This document shows, piece after piece, positions 9,899 to 21,620 of a stretch of DNA of 64,000 nt. The stretch covers positions 2,730,501-2,794,500 of the forward strand of contig NC_080042.1 of assembly GCF_012489685.1 (NCBI RefSeq). Direction: 5' to 3'. The notes under the pieces were generated by a model. The model was given only the letters and a program-made list of their open reading frames with translations, did not search any database and was not told the origin of the DNA. The translations under genes were made by a program, and so were the position numbers. The stretch comes from Lotus japonicus (taxonomy: Eukaryota; Streptophyta; Magnoliopsida; Fabales; Fabaceae). The stretch's first letter is position 1; each line of letters opens with the position of its first letter.

Positions 9899-11780
9899 TT
9901 ATATATATGTGTGTGTGTGTCTTTTCATCCTTATTTTTTTAATCAATAAACATATAAAAAGAAATCAAAGAAATAAAAGGAAGTAAAAAAAATGAAAATA
10001 TGTGAGAGTTTTAAACTGTGTAAATTATGTGAGGTAAATTTGATGTGTATTTAGATAATTTCAATATAGATTTTTAATTTTTGTTTCATGTGGAATGAAA
10101 GTAACTTTCCCCCTTAAGAGAGATAACCTCACAATGATATGGATATTCACGACTCGAACATAATTTCCCTCAAAGAAAGACATCTTATCCAAAAAGAAAG
10201 TAATTTTCATTTTTTTGGAGGTAACAATAGTTTTCATATAGAATAATTGTTGATTGAGCACAAAAATATAAAAAAATAGAAAATATAAACAGATTTTGGC
10301 TCGGGAAGTTTCAATTGAAGTCCTAGTATTGTGATTCGTGAAATACACGGAGATATTAATTTTTGTTTGTAATGTGTATTTTTTCATATTCTTAGTTATT
10401 TTTTATAGATTTATTAAAAGAAGAATTATAAATTAAAAGAATATAATTCATTTTAATTATAAGAATTGTTGAATCTGCTTCACACCGGTGCTATCATGCC
10501 TGAAGCCGATGAGTTTAGTGGAGGTTTCTGGGAGTTTATGCATCTTGGAGTTTTGACGGATCCGTTTTGCGTATTTTTTTTAAGTCAAGAAATTTTTTTA
10601 CTGAGATATCCAAATAACTTTACTATGGAATATGTATATGAATCTCACAGAGGAAAGAAGAGCTAACCTAGAATAAATTGGCGTCCTTGACTGGCCGAAT
10701 CCCAAAATAATTTGTACACTTGATATTTCCATTATTGCATATTGAGTTACTCTTAGTTGCAAGGTCTTCACAACTTAAACGTAAGCTAAGCTACTTAACG
10801 CTCAATTCCTAGTATGCTTCCGTCAAACATGGTTCTTTTCAACTGTGCACCCAATCTCAATCTTCATCATCAGCATCCCAAGTTTTTGGTCTTACACAGA
10901 TGAACTATCACAACTAAAATTTCTTCGTTATTTTCTTAGCTTAAGTACGCCACCATCGGGTCTGCGTATAAGCCTCAAAGTATACACACCAGTTGATTGC
11001 AAAATATTTTTGAAGTTAATAGTAGAAGTCTATAGATGACATTGATGAAGTAAGTTCAAGAGGAAGCGATAGAGGAGTGTTTTTATTGAATAATCTTCAA
11101 CTTTTTGGGTTTATTATTACTATTAATTATCAGTTGATTAGAACTTAAACAAATCAAAACTAATAAAATGTATCTTATGGAATTCCCTATATTTTTTAGT
11201 GATATTATATTTAATATTAATTTTCCTTATGAAATTTCATAACTAATATGAATTAAATAGTAATAAATTTTTTTAAAAATAACATTGAGTTTAATAGTAG
11301 AAAATTATATACTAACATTGATGGAGGCAGTTCAAAGGGAAATGGATAGGGATGGTTTTTATATTTTTTTCATCCCATGTTTGGGATATTTATTTTTGTA
11401 ATTATGTATCTTTTTATTTAATATTAAGTTTGTCGTTTTGAATTTCATAACTCATAAGAAATAAATAATAATAAATTTATTTAAAATAATTTTGAAGTTG
11501 ATAGTTGCTAAACAACTATTAACCTTGAAGTTGCTAAACAATTTTGTCCTATAGCATTTCATAGCTCATATGAATTACATAATAATAAATTTGTTTGAAA
11601 TAATTTTCATAAAGGACGGTTGAGATTAAAAGTTTGCTGAATATTGAAAGACTCTAATAAACCTCATTTGAAATAATGTTCACAATTACTTAAAAGCCCA
11701 TAGTTAAAAACAAACACATGAAACATTATTTATTAATAGACTATCTTACCCTTAAAGTTGCTAAACTTCTCCTTTATATT
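9899..11780. other. AT-rich intergenic sequence
   Basis: No convincing gene. Part of 10085-10220 resembles 58125-58215 (CACAATGATATGGATATTC versus CACAATGATGTGAATGTTT), a dispersed repeat. The stretches at 11450-11770, 13600-13760 and 13860-14035 share CTTACCCTTAAAGTTGC-type text and look like members of one AT-rich repeat family. Confidence 0.5.
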
Positions 11781-11782
11781 AT

Positions 11783-12160
11783 ATATAGATAGATATAGAT
11801 AGATAGATATAGATATAGATATAGATATAGATATAGATATAGATATAGATATAGATATAGATAGATATAGATAGATATAGATATAGATAGATATAGATAG
11901 ATATAGATATAGATATAGATATAGATATAGATATAGATAGATAGATATAGATAGATATAGATAGATATAGATAGATAGATATAGATATAGATATAGATAG
12001 ATATAGATAGATATAGATAGATAGATAGATATAGATATAGATATAGATATAGATATAGATATAGATAGATAGATATAGATATAGATAGATATAGATATAG
12101 ATATGGATATGGATAGATATAGATATAAATATAGATAGATTTAGATTTAGATATAGATAG
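11783..12160. repeat. Long ATAGAT/GATA microsatellite
   Basis: About 380 bp of interspersed TATAGA and TAGA units, degenerate towards the right end (ATGGATATGG, TTTAGA). It follows CTCCTTTATATTATATATAG. The same leader precedes the shorter array at 14034. Confidence 0.97.
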
Positions 12161-14030
12161 ACAATTCAGATAATAATGTGCTTAAAACTATTTTAACATT
12201 TTTCTTACTCATATAAAATAGTCATCGTTACTAATTGTCTTATGACAACTACAATATCATTTAAAGAATAATAAGATCCATGTTTAAATTCATTACGAAT
12301 GAAATGAAAGAAAGAAAAAATTTAAATTGAAAATGAAATATCAAACAACAATAATCACCAATAAAAAATTACAAAGTTGATTTTTAAAGCTACTAAAACT
12401 ATAAAAACGAAGAAATGAATTTAAATTGAAACCGAAAGTTAGTATTTAAATAACATTTAATCTATTTATCTTATGATTGAGTTATAGAATAAAAAAATTA
12501 AGATTCAAATAATTTAACTTGAATGTCATTCATCTTCAATTTCAATCAAAAATTAAGGATTTCATTTCAATAGGGAAATGAAAAAAAATGAAGTACACTC
12601 GACCAATAGAATTGATAGATAAAAGAAATAAGAAGGCATAACAAAACCGAAAATTGAAAAAATAATGTAAAATTAGTGCATTGTAGTGTAAGTGACACCT
12701 AAAAATGACAAAAAATAAATCAAACCTAAGGTATTGAAAGAGAAGAAGAACGATGAAGATGACAACACCACATAAAGTGAAATAAAATAAAGATGACTTT
12801 CATTCAGTAGACCGAGTTGACAATCAAACAATTAAAAAGTACAACAGATGCAAGAAACTTTCATATTTTAAAGATAGTATATTGGAAAAACAGAAACAAT
12901 AACAATAAAACCCGAAAGAAGAAAAAATTGAAATGAAATCAATTAAATGTAAAATAAGAGCAAATACTTCATTGTGTTAGATTAGAAAAAAAAAAAAAAA
13001 ATCATTTGGTCGATTTAGTTGATAATGAAAATGCGAAAAAAAAGTAACAAACTTACTTTAACTGAAGATTGAACTGTCAAAGAAATGGAAGCAACATCCT
13101 AAAATTGTGCATGAAAAACAATGAAACACAAATAAAGAAATGAAAAATGAGAAAACGGAATAGAAGTTAAGAAAATATCATAATAATGTTATTAATCCAT
13201 AGAGAACTCTTACCGGATGGACGATGATGATGGAGAAGAACATCAATGCTTAAGAATAAAAAATGATGATGAAGAAGAAGTGGTTGATAAAAAAGAAGAG
13301 ATGAAGTAGAAAATGTTCTAACCTGACATAAGATCTTCTTGTGTAGGGATGGAGCTATTGGAGAATCCAAATGTGAGAGATTTCTTCCAAATGAACAGAG
13401 GTTATGGAGATCAAGATGGGAAAGATGAAAGGAATATGAAAGTGGAATGGAAAGGTGTTTCATATATGTGAGAAAAAGGAAGAGACTCTTGATATTTTTG
13501 TAACCACATTCAATAGTTACAAAAGCAACAAAGAAAATAACCAAGAATGTGAAAAGGTTTCTCAAAGGGTTTTGTAAGAAAATGATGTACGGTTAGGATT
13601 AGAAGCAAACAACGGTCAAGATTGATTTCATAATTAATTATTCACAAATTTACATATATGCCCATGAAAAAATATTCACTCATGTGCATTGATTCATTGA
13701 GTTACTATCTTACCCTTAAAGTTGCAAAAAATCCTCCAACTTCCCTTTTAAAGGATTATTAATATTAATTAAGATTGAATTAATAATTCAATAAATGAAA
13801 ACTAAGTATGTTTGCCCTATGGAATTCCATAACTAATAACATCTACATAATAATAAGTTCATTTAAAATTGTAAGGACGATCAAGATCAAAACTAATCAA
13901 CGGTCATGATTGATTTCCAAAAAATTATTCTACAAAATTACATAAAGACTCATGGTAAAATATTCATTCATGAGTCATAGTTTATTGCATGACTATTTTA
14001 CCCCCCTTGTTGCCAAACTTTACTTTTATA
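12161..14030. other. AT-rich intergenic sequence
   Basis: Purine-rich, highly AT-rich DNA without recognisable genes. The open frame at 13167-13565 on the minus strand has no domain and low-complexity composition, so I do not call it. Confidence 0.5.
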
Positions 14031-14033
14031 TAA

Positions 14034-14152
14034 TATATAGATATAGATATAGATATAGATATAGATATAGATAGATAGATAGATAGATATAGATAGATAT
14101 AGATATAGATAGATATAGATAGATATAGATAGATAGATATAGATATAGATAA
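14034..14152. repeat. ATAGAT microsatellite, second array
   Basis: About 120 bp of the same repeat type as 11783-12160, preceded by a related AT-rich leader. Confidence 0.95.
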
Positions 14153-14175
14153 ATGAATAAGATTTTGTCATATAA

Positions 14176-14320
14176 ACTACTTGCCACAACAACCACCAGT
14201 ACTCCTGCCACCATCGTCGTTGCTGACATCGCTACCACCACCTCAACCACCACCAATTCCACACCCATAATAACCACCACTCACTGCCACCACCACCACC
14301 CTTCGCCACCGTCCAGGGTT
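14176..14320. repeat. CAC/ACC trinucleotide-rich tract
   Basis: Low-complexity CCACCA-rich sequence. Open frames here are by-products of the repeat. Confidence 0.8.
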
Positions 14321-14640
14321 GTGTAATAACTTAGACCATGGAAGCAAGTGTCGTGGGCCCAACAAAATTGTACATATATAATATATACTACTGAGACTTG
14401 AGAAAGGTTGTAGAACCATAAAAAAATGAGTTATCTTAATTGCAACGTGAGAATTAGGAAGTGCAACGTAGAAGTACAATTTTAACAATTATTAGTAATA
14501 GTGTTTTATATTAACAAATTCAAAAAATTCAAAAAAATAAACTAATACATAAAATATCTGTTCTTTTTAGATATTCAAAATTGAAAATTTATTTGTGTTT
14601 ATTCATAACCATTATGTTTTGGTGACTTATATATGGATAG

Positions 14641-14642
<2 letters not shown>

Positions 14643-14679
<37 letters not shown>
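14643..14679. repeat. (TA)n microsatellite
   Basis: About 18 uninterrupted TA units. Confidence 0.95.
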
Positions 14680-14683
<4 letters not shown>

Positions 14684-15554
14684 TTTGTTATTCACTCATT
14701 GTTTCTTCTCTCTATTTTTTTCCACGGTAGCTAATTTGAAGTGAATTTTCAAAAAATGTTGTAAAATCTCTTATTGTTTCATTCCTTGAATTTCAGGTTC
14801 TATTAAAACTTTATGTTCTTTTCCAAATATACATATTTCCTATAAAATTTTATTGAGAAAAAACATGGGCATAGTTTATTGTCAAAGTTGACTAATTTTG
14901 TATTACATATGCATGATTTCATAAAAAAAAAAGATTTACTATCTATATTCACGATTTAAAAACATTATTTTAAAAAAATTATTATTATTTGTTAATATCA
15001 ACTTACATTTTTGGAAAATCATGGATTGGTTAGAAATAATATATTTTTTCAAAAATAATTCATTATATTTTACACAAATATTATTTTTCAACCTTTCAAC
15101 AGACGTCATGGTGAGTATCTCATCACGAATCTTTGAGTGTATCGTTTTGCTCTCTCACTTGTCTCAAGCGCTCTGCTTCTGTCATGATGATAAGTTTTGA
15201 TGTTATGGTGTGTTTTTTTTAGATGAGTATTTTAAATTTAACTTCCCTTTGTTATCATTCAAACTTGTCTAAAATATTTGGGGGTCGTTCGCCTGTTCCT
15301 CTTGGTATGTTGCCAGAATAAATGAAAAAAAATTAGTCCAGTGCATATAGCTAAAAGATAAAAAATTACTTAACTCTAGATATCTAGAAGATTTTGCTAT
15401 GATATAAAATAGCTCTAAAGATGAAAATAAATGGTAACACTAATTTTACCTCCTGATTTTACAATTTTTTAAATTAGCCTTTTTATTTTGAATTTTTTTA
15501 AAAAAGTGTAATCAATTAATTAAATTAATATTTGTTGTCTGATTTAATTATTTT
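14680..15554. other. AT-rich intergenic sequence
   Basis: Nothing recognisable. No open frame with domain similarity. Confidence 0.45.
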
Positions 15555-16352
15555 TAAGTGAGATATTTTATTAGTGGAGGTTAAAAATCTCATGTAAACA
15601 TTTTTCTTTTACATTCTGTGTTTAGCAATGGTTCACTCTTATTTCTCAAACTCATCCTCATGACATTCTCTCTTTCTTTTTAACAAACTTATATCACTAC
15701 TCAACTCACTCTAACGTTCTCGGAGTCATGACGGTTATATCTTCTACTCACTTACCAGGACACATATCAAATAACCATGAAAATCATATACACATCTATA
15801 TACATGTCGTCATCAAAAGGAGCAGGGCCACTGTCATCATGGCAGAGGCATGAATTTCATAAGGGGTGGACTAAGATCTAAAGGAATATAATTTATAAGA
15901 AAGCTATTGGTTCTTTCTTGTTCAATCCTCAAAGCTTTTGAAGGAGTTCGTTGGATAAGTTATCGTGAAACAGTGCATGCATTTTATGTTGTGACATTTT
16001 ATTTTTCATTTCACTAAACTCAATGACAACATTAGGCACGTGAAAAACAAATAGAAAGTTAAAAAGACAGGTGAACTAAATTGAATGTTTAATTTTTGGT
16101 GTAATAAAATATAGAAAATGAATAACAGTGGGAATTCAGATGATAGCAATTAGTGGGAATAACAGAGTTGCAGGGGTATGATAGTCAGGGTTTCACATCT
16201 TTACACAATTTGATTGGGAATGAAGATATACACAGAAACAAAGTGAGATGCGGGGGGGGGGGAGAATTGAGTAACTCAATGAATCAGGAGGACTTAAATG
16301 TATCAGAGTATATAATAGGCAATTCGAATTTTATCTTTTATAACAAGCTATG
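15555..16352 (+). repeat. Duplicated segment, copy B
   Basis: Positions 15555-15960 match 1109-1540, and 15965-16352 match parts of 2000-2476, with deletions relative to copy A (1545-1997 and 2046-2130 have no counterpart). A run of 11 G (16252-16262) replaces the mixed GGTGGAAGGG of copy A. Confidence 0.85.
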
Positions 16353-16368
16353 ATGTCCTATTCTTTTT

Positions 16369-18184
16369 TTATTTTTTATATTAATGGGGCAAAAGCCTAG
16401 AAAAAACAAGAACAACTAGGAAATAAGTATGGGGAAATAAATTCCAACTACATCATCTCGAAGCAAAGGAAACAGAGAAGGGGGGGCATTATCTTGACAG
16501 AAAACTATCCCAGGAGGAGAATGTCCAAGTCTAGCTAAGTGGTCAGCGCATCGATTGGCTTCCCGATAGATCCATTTGAAGCTGACCTCCCAACTTTGAT
16601 TGACTAGGAATTGTATGTCTCGAATTAAGTCAGCACAAGGGTGGCCAAGAGGGCACTTCACTGTAATGAGATCATGAGCAGTCTTTGAATTCATTTCAAC
16701 AATGAGTTTGCTCACCTCTATCGTTGTGGCAAGTCTGAGGCCTTTGAGAACCCCCCATAATTCAGCTCTTACTGATCCGCATAGCCTAGGGAAGAGTAGA
16801 AACCTGATATAATTTTCCTATAACCATCTCTAATCAATCCCCCACAAGCTGCTCGTTGATCTTCTTGGAAGACTGAACCATTTGTATTGTGTTTTAATAT
16901 CCCAGGCTTAGGACATCCCCATGCTATAAGACATTCATTTGATTTAATCTTGACAGGTCTATCAGGTATCAACAGATTTTTAACCACTTGATTTGCAAAA
17001 CTATTAATCATAACTGTTATGGCCTCAGGAAGGGCAGTTCGATTATTGAATAAGATCACGCCGATCTTTCCAAAGATGCCATATGGTAGTTGCAAAAAGA
17101 AGGGGCCAGCTAATTCCACAAACCTGGACAAAGTCTTTTTCCAAGTTGGAGCAAAGCCAGTCCGTGATACCCATACTAAAGAAGCTGCTCCAGCTATCTT
17201 CATCAATCATCCCTTCCCACACATCCTTAACCTGATCACAGTCTCTTAAGGAATTCAAGGTAGTTTCCTCTGTTGAATTGCATCTGGGGCAAAGATCCTC
17301 ATCTGTCATCTTCCTCTTTTTCCTTTCACTGTTTGTTAGAAGGCAGTTATGTCCAGCTTTCCAAAGGAAATATTGGACCTGAGGAGGTCCTCTGTGATTC
17401 CAAATGACCTTAAACAACTTTTGGGGTTCCTCACTATGAGGTTTGCGCAGGATATGGAATATGGACTTGAGGGTGAATTTTCCATCCTCGCTATATCTCC
17501 AATAGGGCTGGTCGTCTCCCCTCTCTATGCTTGGAGGGTTAACTGAGCGAATTCTGGAGCAGACCTCAAGAGGGAGGGCTTGGGAAAGAATCTCCCAATT
17601 CCACTCACCATTTGATGTAAAGCAGGTCACTAGAAGGTCAGCAGCCCACTCATTCGGGAGGTCTTCTGGCAGGAACTCTATCAGGGAATCCATGAGTCCT
17701 TCCAAAATGAGGTGGAAATACCATTACTGAGCGTCCATTTGGTTCCCTACTCCACAAAGGTCCAGACTCTGCAAATCCCTTTCCATGTGGGTGAATCAGC
17801 AGACTTGAAAGAAGGGGGTTGTCTAAAACCTATATTAAACTTGAATTTGGCACGAAGTATATGGGTCCAGAGAAGGCTACTATCAGATATGACACTCCAA
17901 GCTAATTTAACCATATAAGCTTGGTTAAGGGTATGAAGATCTCGGAAACCAAGTCCCCCTTGGTCCTTTGGAGAGCAAATAGATTCTCACTTGATAAGAT
18001 GGCATCGTCTTGCATCTACTGAAGAACCCCAAATAAAATCCTGACACAATTTCTCAATATCTTTACAAACATTGAGAGGGATGGGGGATGTTTGCATGAC
18101 GTAGGCAGGTAAGCTGAGAAGGCAAGATTATGCTAGGGACACTCTTCCAGCAAAGGTGAGGGTGTTTACCTTCCAACCTGAAAA
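16369..18184 (-). mobile_element. 5'-truncated L1 LINE
   Basis: Minus-strand coding pieces are the C-terminal part of an L1 ORF2. The distal reverse-transcriptase segment is at about 18180-17720 (IEKLCQDFIWGSS, GGLGFRDLHTLNQAY). The zinc-binding RVT region is at 17705-17043 (WNHRGPPQVQYFLWKAGHN, DLCPRCNSTEETTLN). A degenerate RNase H is at 17206-16416 (LKHNTNGSVFQEDQRAACGG, ending FKWIYREANRCADHLARLGH). The poly(A) tail is the T-rich run at 16361-16380. The sequence is absent from copy A at 2476-2491. Imperfect TSDs ATGTCCTATTCTTTTT (16353-16368) and ATGTCATGTTCTTTTT (18185-18200) flank it. Confidence 0.88.
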
Positions 18185-18378
18185 TGTCATGTTCTTTTTA
18201 GTATCTTAGTTATGCCAGCAAATGATTGCACATAGCTGCTAAGTTAGCAGTTAGTATTACATCACATCGTCTACATTCTTTCGTGGTAAATCCTGTAATT
18301 CTAATTCATTTTTTGACTGAATCTGATTGTGAAAATGGTTTGGAAAAATGAAGCATATCTCGCTTGGGAACAACAAGA

Positions 18379-19222
18379 TTTCTTTTTTGATAAGCAATAA
18401 GAAGTATATTGAAATGAAGTACAAGGGGTACTTCAACCCAATACAAGAAGAGGAAAAAGAGAAAAAACAGAAGAAAAAAAAAAACACATATACATCGAGC
18501 AAGAGCCATCTACATTCTAAACTACCCTTCCCAACCCCTCCTTGGAAAAAAGACTTAAGAAAAGTGACCTCATTAAAACCTTACTAGGAAAAACCCCCTT
18601 GGAAAAACCTAGTAAAGGAAAAAGAGTACCGATTTTCCTAAGTCAAGAGGAAATTTCCAAGGAGAATTACATATAAGAGTCTAGCCCACCAATCCTAAGT
18701 TGCAACAACAGTAGCATCCATTATGAAAGTCCAGCAAAGACTTCTTTCCAATTTATACAACAAGTGATCAGCAAAACAAGTCTCTTGCACACAAAGACTT
18801 CTGAAAATTAATCATGTCCCTACACCACGCAGCTTCCAAATCTGGATTAAAAATGGAGCCAACTTGTCACGTGCCAACTGCAAGATACAATGCAACTTGC
18901 AGTAGAAGTAAAATGCAACTAGAGTGTAATCATTCATGATTACGTAGCCCTCAAAATCCCTCTGATAGTCCAGCATCAAAAAACATGATCACCACTTCAA
19001 AAAATTCAAGAGCCCAGCAAAAACTCTTGGATACACTTATGCTAACATATCCCTGAAATAAGATATTAGTCATGACACAACAAGAACAGTACAGAGGTAA
19101 AAGATTTAAATTAACCAGTGCAGAAATCACAGAGTTTGATCCCCTTTAAAAAGTTCACCAACAAAAGATCACAGCAGCTAGATTTGGTTAATGCAGGCAC
19201 AAGGATCTGATAACCATTCCGA
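18379..19222 (-). mobile_element. Non-coding retroelement-like insertion
   Basis: This block interrupts the copia gag remnant between AACAACAAGAT and ACTATGCTGC, which are adjacent in copy A at 2655-2672. On the minus strand it ends TATTGCTTATCAAAAAAG, a poly(A)-like tail typical of a LINE or SINE 3' end. I see no coding domain. It is probably the 3'-UTR part of a LINE or an unrecognised SINE-like unit. Confidence 0.55.
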
Positions 19223-20100
19223 CATAGATACTATGCTGCGCTTCAATCTACTCTTTCTCCTAAAGTTTTAGTTAAAGCTATTGGTTGTCCTCATGTGTTT
19301 CATCTTTGGGATAAAATCCTTAGCAGTTTTCTTGCACAAACTGAAGCCAAAGCTAGACAATTAAGACCAGAATTGTTTACAACAAGGCTTAGAAATAGTA
19401 CAATTTCAGAATTTCTTCAAAAAAGTTTCTGTGTTGTTACAGATCCAGTTTCTACTAGAGAATATGTAGATATCGTTCTTGAGGGATTGTCAGCTTATTA
19501 TCAGTCCCTGGTTAATCTAGTTACTATGAGCAGTAAACTTGGACAACCTAGAAAATGTGTGTAGACTACAGGGCCTTAAACAAAGTAACAATCCAAGATA
19601 AATCTCAATTCCTGTAGTATATGAGTTATTACATGAGCTGTATGGTTCTCACTATTTCTAAATTAGATTTAAAATATGGTATCATCAAATCAGGATGAAA
19701 CCGGACGATATTGAGAAGACAACTTTCCAAACTCATAATGGGCATTTCGAGTATTTGGCGATACATTTTGGCCTCATGAATGCCCCTATCAACTTTTCAA
19801 TCTGCTATGAACGAGATTTTCAGACCACTCTTAAAGGAGATGGTGCTGGTGTTTTTCGATGATATTTTGGAGTTTAGTAAGACTTGGCATCAGCATCTAA
19901 AACACTTGGAATCTGTACTCAAAGTGATACAGCAGAATCATTTCAAAGCTAACAGGTTAAAAACGTCAATTTGGCCAGCAAACTATAGCTTATACAGTGG
20001 TCTATTCCACAGAATGTTAAGGGAGTCAGGATTTCTGGGCTTGATAGGTTATTATCGCAAGTTTGTAGTTGGATATAGGAAAGTTGCAAAACCTCTTAAA
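19223..20100 (+). pseudogene. Chimeric copia gag / gypsy RT remnant, copy B
   Basis: Copia gag residues (VFHLWDKILSSFLAQTEAKA to EYVDIVLEGLSAYYQSLVNL) run to about 19560, then gypsy RT (CVDYRALNKVTIQDKSQFP, MPLSTFQSAMNEIFRPLLKE, VFFDDILEFSKTWHQHLKHL). It keeps an RT/RNase H stretch, GLIGYYRKFVVGYRKVAKPL (20038-20097), that copy A has lost, while copy A keeps 3431-3489. At 20100 it is fused directly to a TNL LRR exon. Confidence 0.82.
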
Positions 20101-20397
20101 GGATTCCATTTGCATGATGTCCTCATCCAACTTGTCAATTTTTGAACAGCTGGAAAGGTCAAGAGATTTCAGAGATTTGAGCTTATAGATACTTTCGGGA
20201 AGTTGACTGAGGGATTTACAGTCCTTCAAATTTAGCAGGATAAGATGTTTAAGATCTCCAATTGTTGAGTGAACAATCAATAATTTTGGACAATCTTTAA
20301 GGATTATCTTTTCAAGATTTGGTAATCTTGAAAAGTCAGGTGTTTTTGTCAAGTAATGGGAATGACTCAGATTGAGAAATTTCAGCCTATCAAGCAA
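20101..20397 (-). pseudogene. TNL LRR exon, truncated (major TNL locus)
   Basis: The exon begins after a TTTTTCAG acceptor with LLDRLKFLNLSHSHYL and carries LRRs closely matching the exon at 7732-8435. It stops at about 20101 in IMQMESF, where gypsy sequence begins, so the rest of the LRR domain and the C-terminal exon are gone. LRRs of TNL proteins contribute to effector recognition and autoinhibition. Loss of this part would remove receptor function. Confidence 0.85.
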
Positions 20398-20474
20398 CTG
20401 AAAAAAAAAGATGAATTAGATGCCAATTATTATGTTTATCAAGAGGAACTGACAAATTTGTTTTAATTAATTAC

Positions 20475-20756
20475 CTGCGGCTCCGGCTCCTTCCAGACTA
20501 ATTGCAGATTGCTGTGCTTTAAGTCAATAGCTACTGATTTTTTCACACAAAAGTTCTGAGGCATGTATCTTAAAGGAAATCCATGCCAACAGAGCCAGCA
20601 CAAGTCTTTTGATAAATAATCAAAATCTCCAGTAAGTTTTACATGACCAAGGTGAAGCAATCTCAGTCTCTTCATCTCCTTAAAAGCTTTAGTCTCGAAA
20701 ACATCATCCTTGTTTTTTGGTAAGCTAAAAGCCAGACCCTTGACAGCTTTTGTTGC
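20475..20756 (-). CDS. TNL exon after NB2 (start of LRR region)
   Basis: The exon lies between TTTTACAG at its start and CAG|GTAATT at its end, both phase 0. It encodes ATKAVKGLAFSLPKNKDDVF through CWHGFPLRYMPQNF and DLKHSNLQLVWKEPEPQ, the usual first LRR exon of legume TNLs. Unlike the copy at 8521-8795 it is fully open. It belongs with the NB2 exon at 28488-29599 and the truncated LRR exon at 20101-20397. The gene as a whole is not intact. Confidence 0.8.
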
Positions 20757-20833
20757 CTGTAAAATCAAAAGCAAGATAAAATGAGAATGAATATCTTGCG
20801 TAACCAAAGACGATGTAATGAACGAGAGCAATT

Positions 20834-21440
20834 TACAACAACAACTACAAAAGCCATATCTCACTAAGTGAGGTCGGCTATATGGATCACACTACGTTAT
20901 TGAGCTCGATCAAAAACTAAATTATGAGGGATGTTATTGATAATGAGTTCATCCTTAACAATATCTTTCTTTGTTCTTTTTGGCCTCCCTCTACATCTCT
21001 ATGCAGGTCTAAAAACCATAGTATCACTATCAACCCTTCTCATTGGTGCTTCCATAGGTCTTCTTTGTACATGTCCATACCATCTTAACGAGTTTTCCAT
21101 CAGCTTCTCCGTGATAGGCCTCACTCCAATATCTTCTCGAATCCGCTCATTTCACATTTTATCCTTTTTAGTCATCCATCTTAATATTCTCATTTATGCT
21201 ACTCCAACTTTTCTCTCATGTTAAAGCCCAACATTCCCTACCATAGAGTATAACAGGTCTTATAACGATTGCGTAAAATTTTCCTTTAAGCTTGATAAGT
21301 ACTTTGCGATCACAGATAACTCCTGATGCTTTCCTCCACTATAACCACCCAGCATGTGTAACATCTTTATCAATTTCCCCATTATCTTGTATAATCGATC
21401 CAAGACACCTTAAACTACGAACCTCGAGGTATGATGTCGT
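20834..21440 (-). mobile_element. 5'-truncated RTE-clade LINE
   Basis: The minus strand reads degenerate C-terminal RTE polymerase text: LRCLGSIIQDNGEIDKDVTH near 21400, VIRPVILYGRECWAL near 21240, IREDIGVRPITEKLMENSLR near 21120 and WYGHVQRRPMEAP near 21060. It ends in a (TTG)n tail at 20834-20850, diagnostic of plant RTE elements. It sits in the intron between the NB2 and LRR exons and is also present, shortened, at 8877-9010. Confidence 0.8.
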
Positions 21441-21620
21441 TTTCAAGTTTTAAAACGAGAGCAATATAGCAAAGTTTAAAATATGAGAACCAAAGGTTAC
21501 AATAAAAAGATAGGAAACTATATTAAGTAACAAAGAAACATATTTTTTCTTTTTAATTTATGATAAATTGATAAGTACACTTTATGGTTTTTTTTTTTTT
21601 GAAGTCAATATGTATATTCA

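Noticed and set aside
12961..13010. Possible CRISPR, tRNA or rRNA features anywhere in the window
   Set aside because: None were seen. Repeated motifs are microsatellites or transposon ends, and no cloverleaf with a T-loop GTTCRANNC in the correct context was found by eye.
13167..13565. 132-codon minus-strand open frame
   Set aside because: Low-complexity composition, no domain, no promoter or splice context; lies in AT-rich repeats.
14026..14280. Open frames in the GATA and CAC tracts
   Set aside because: They are produced by the microsatellites.
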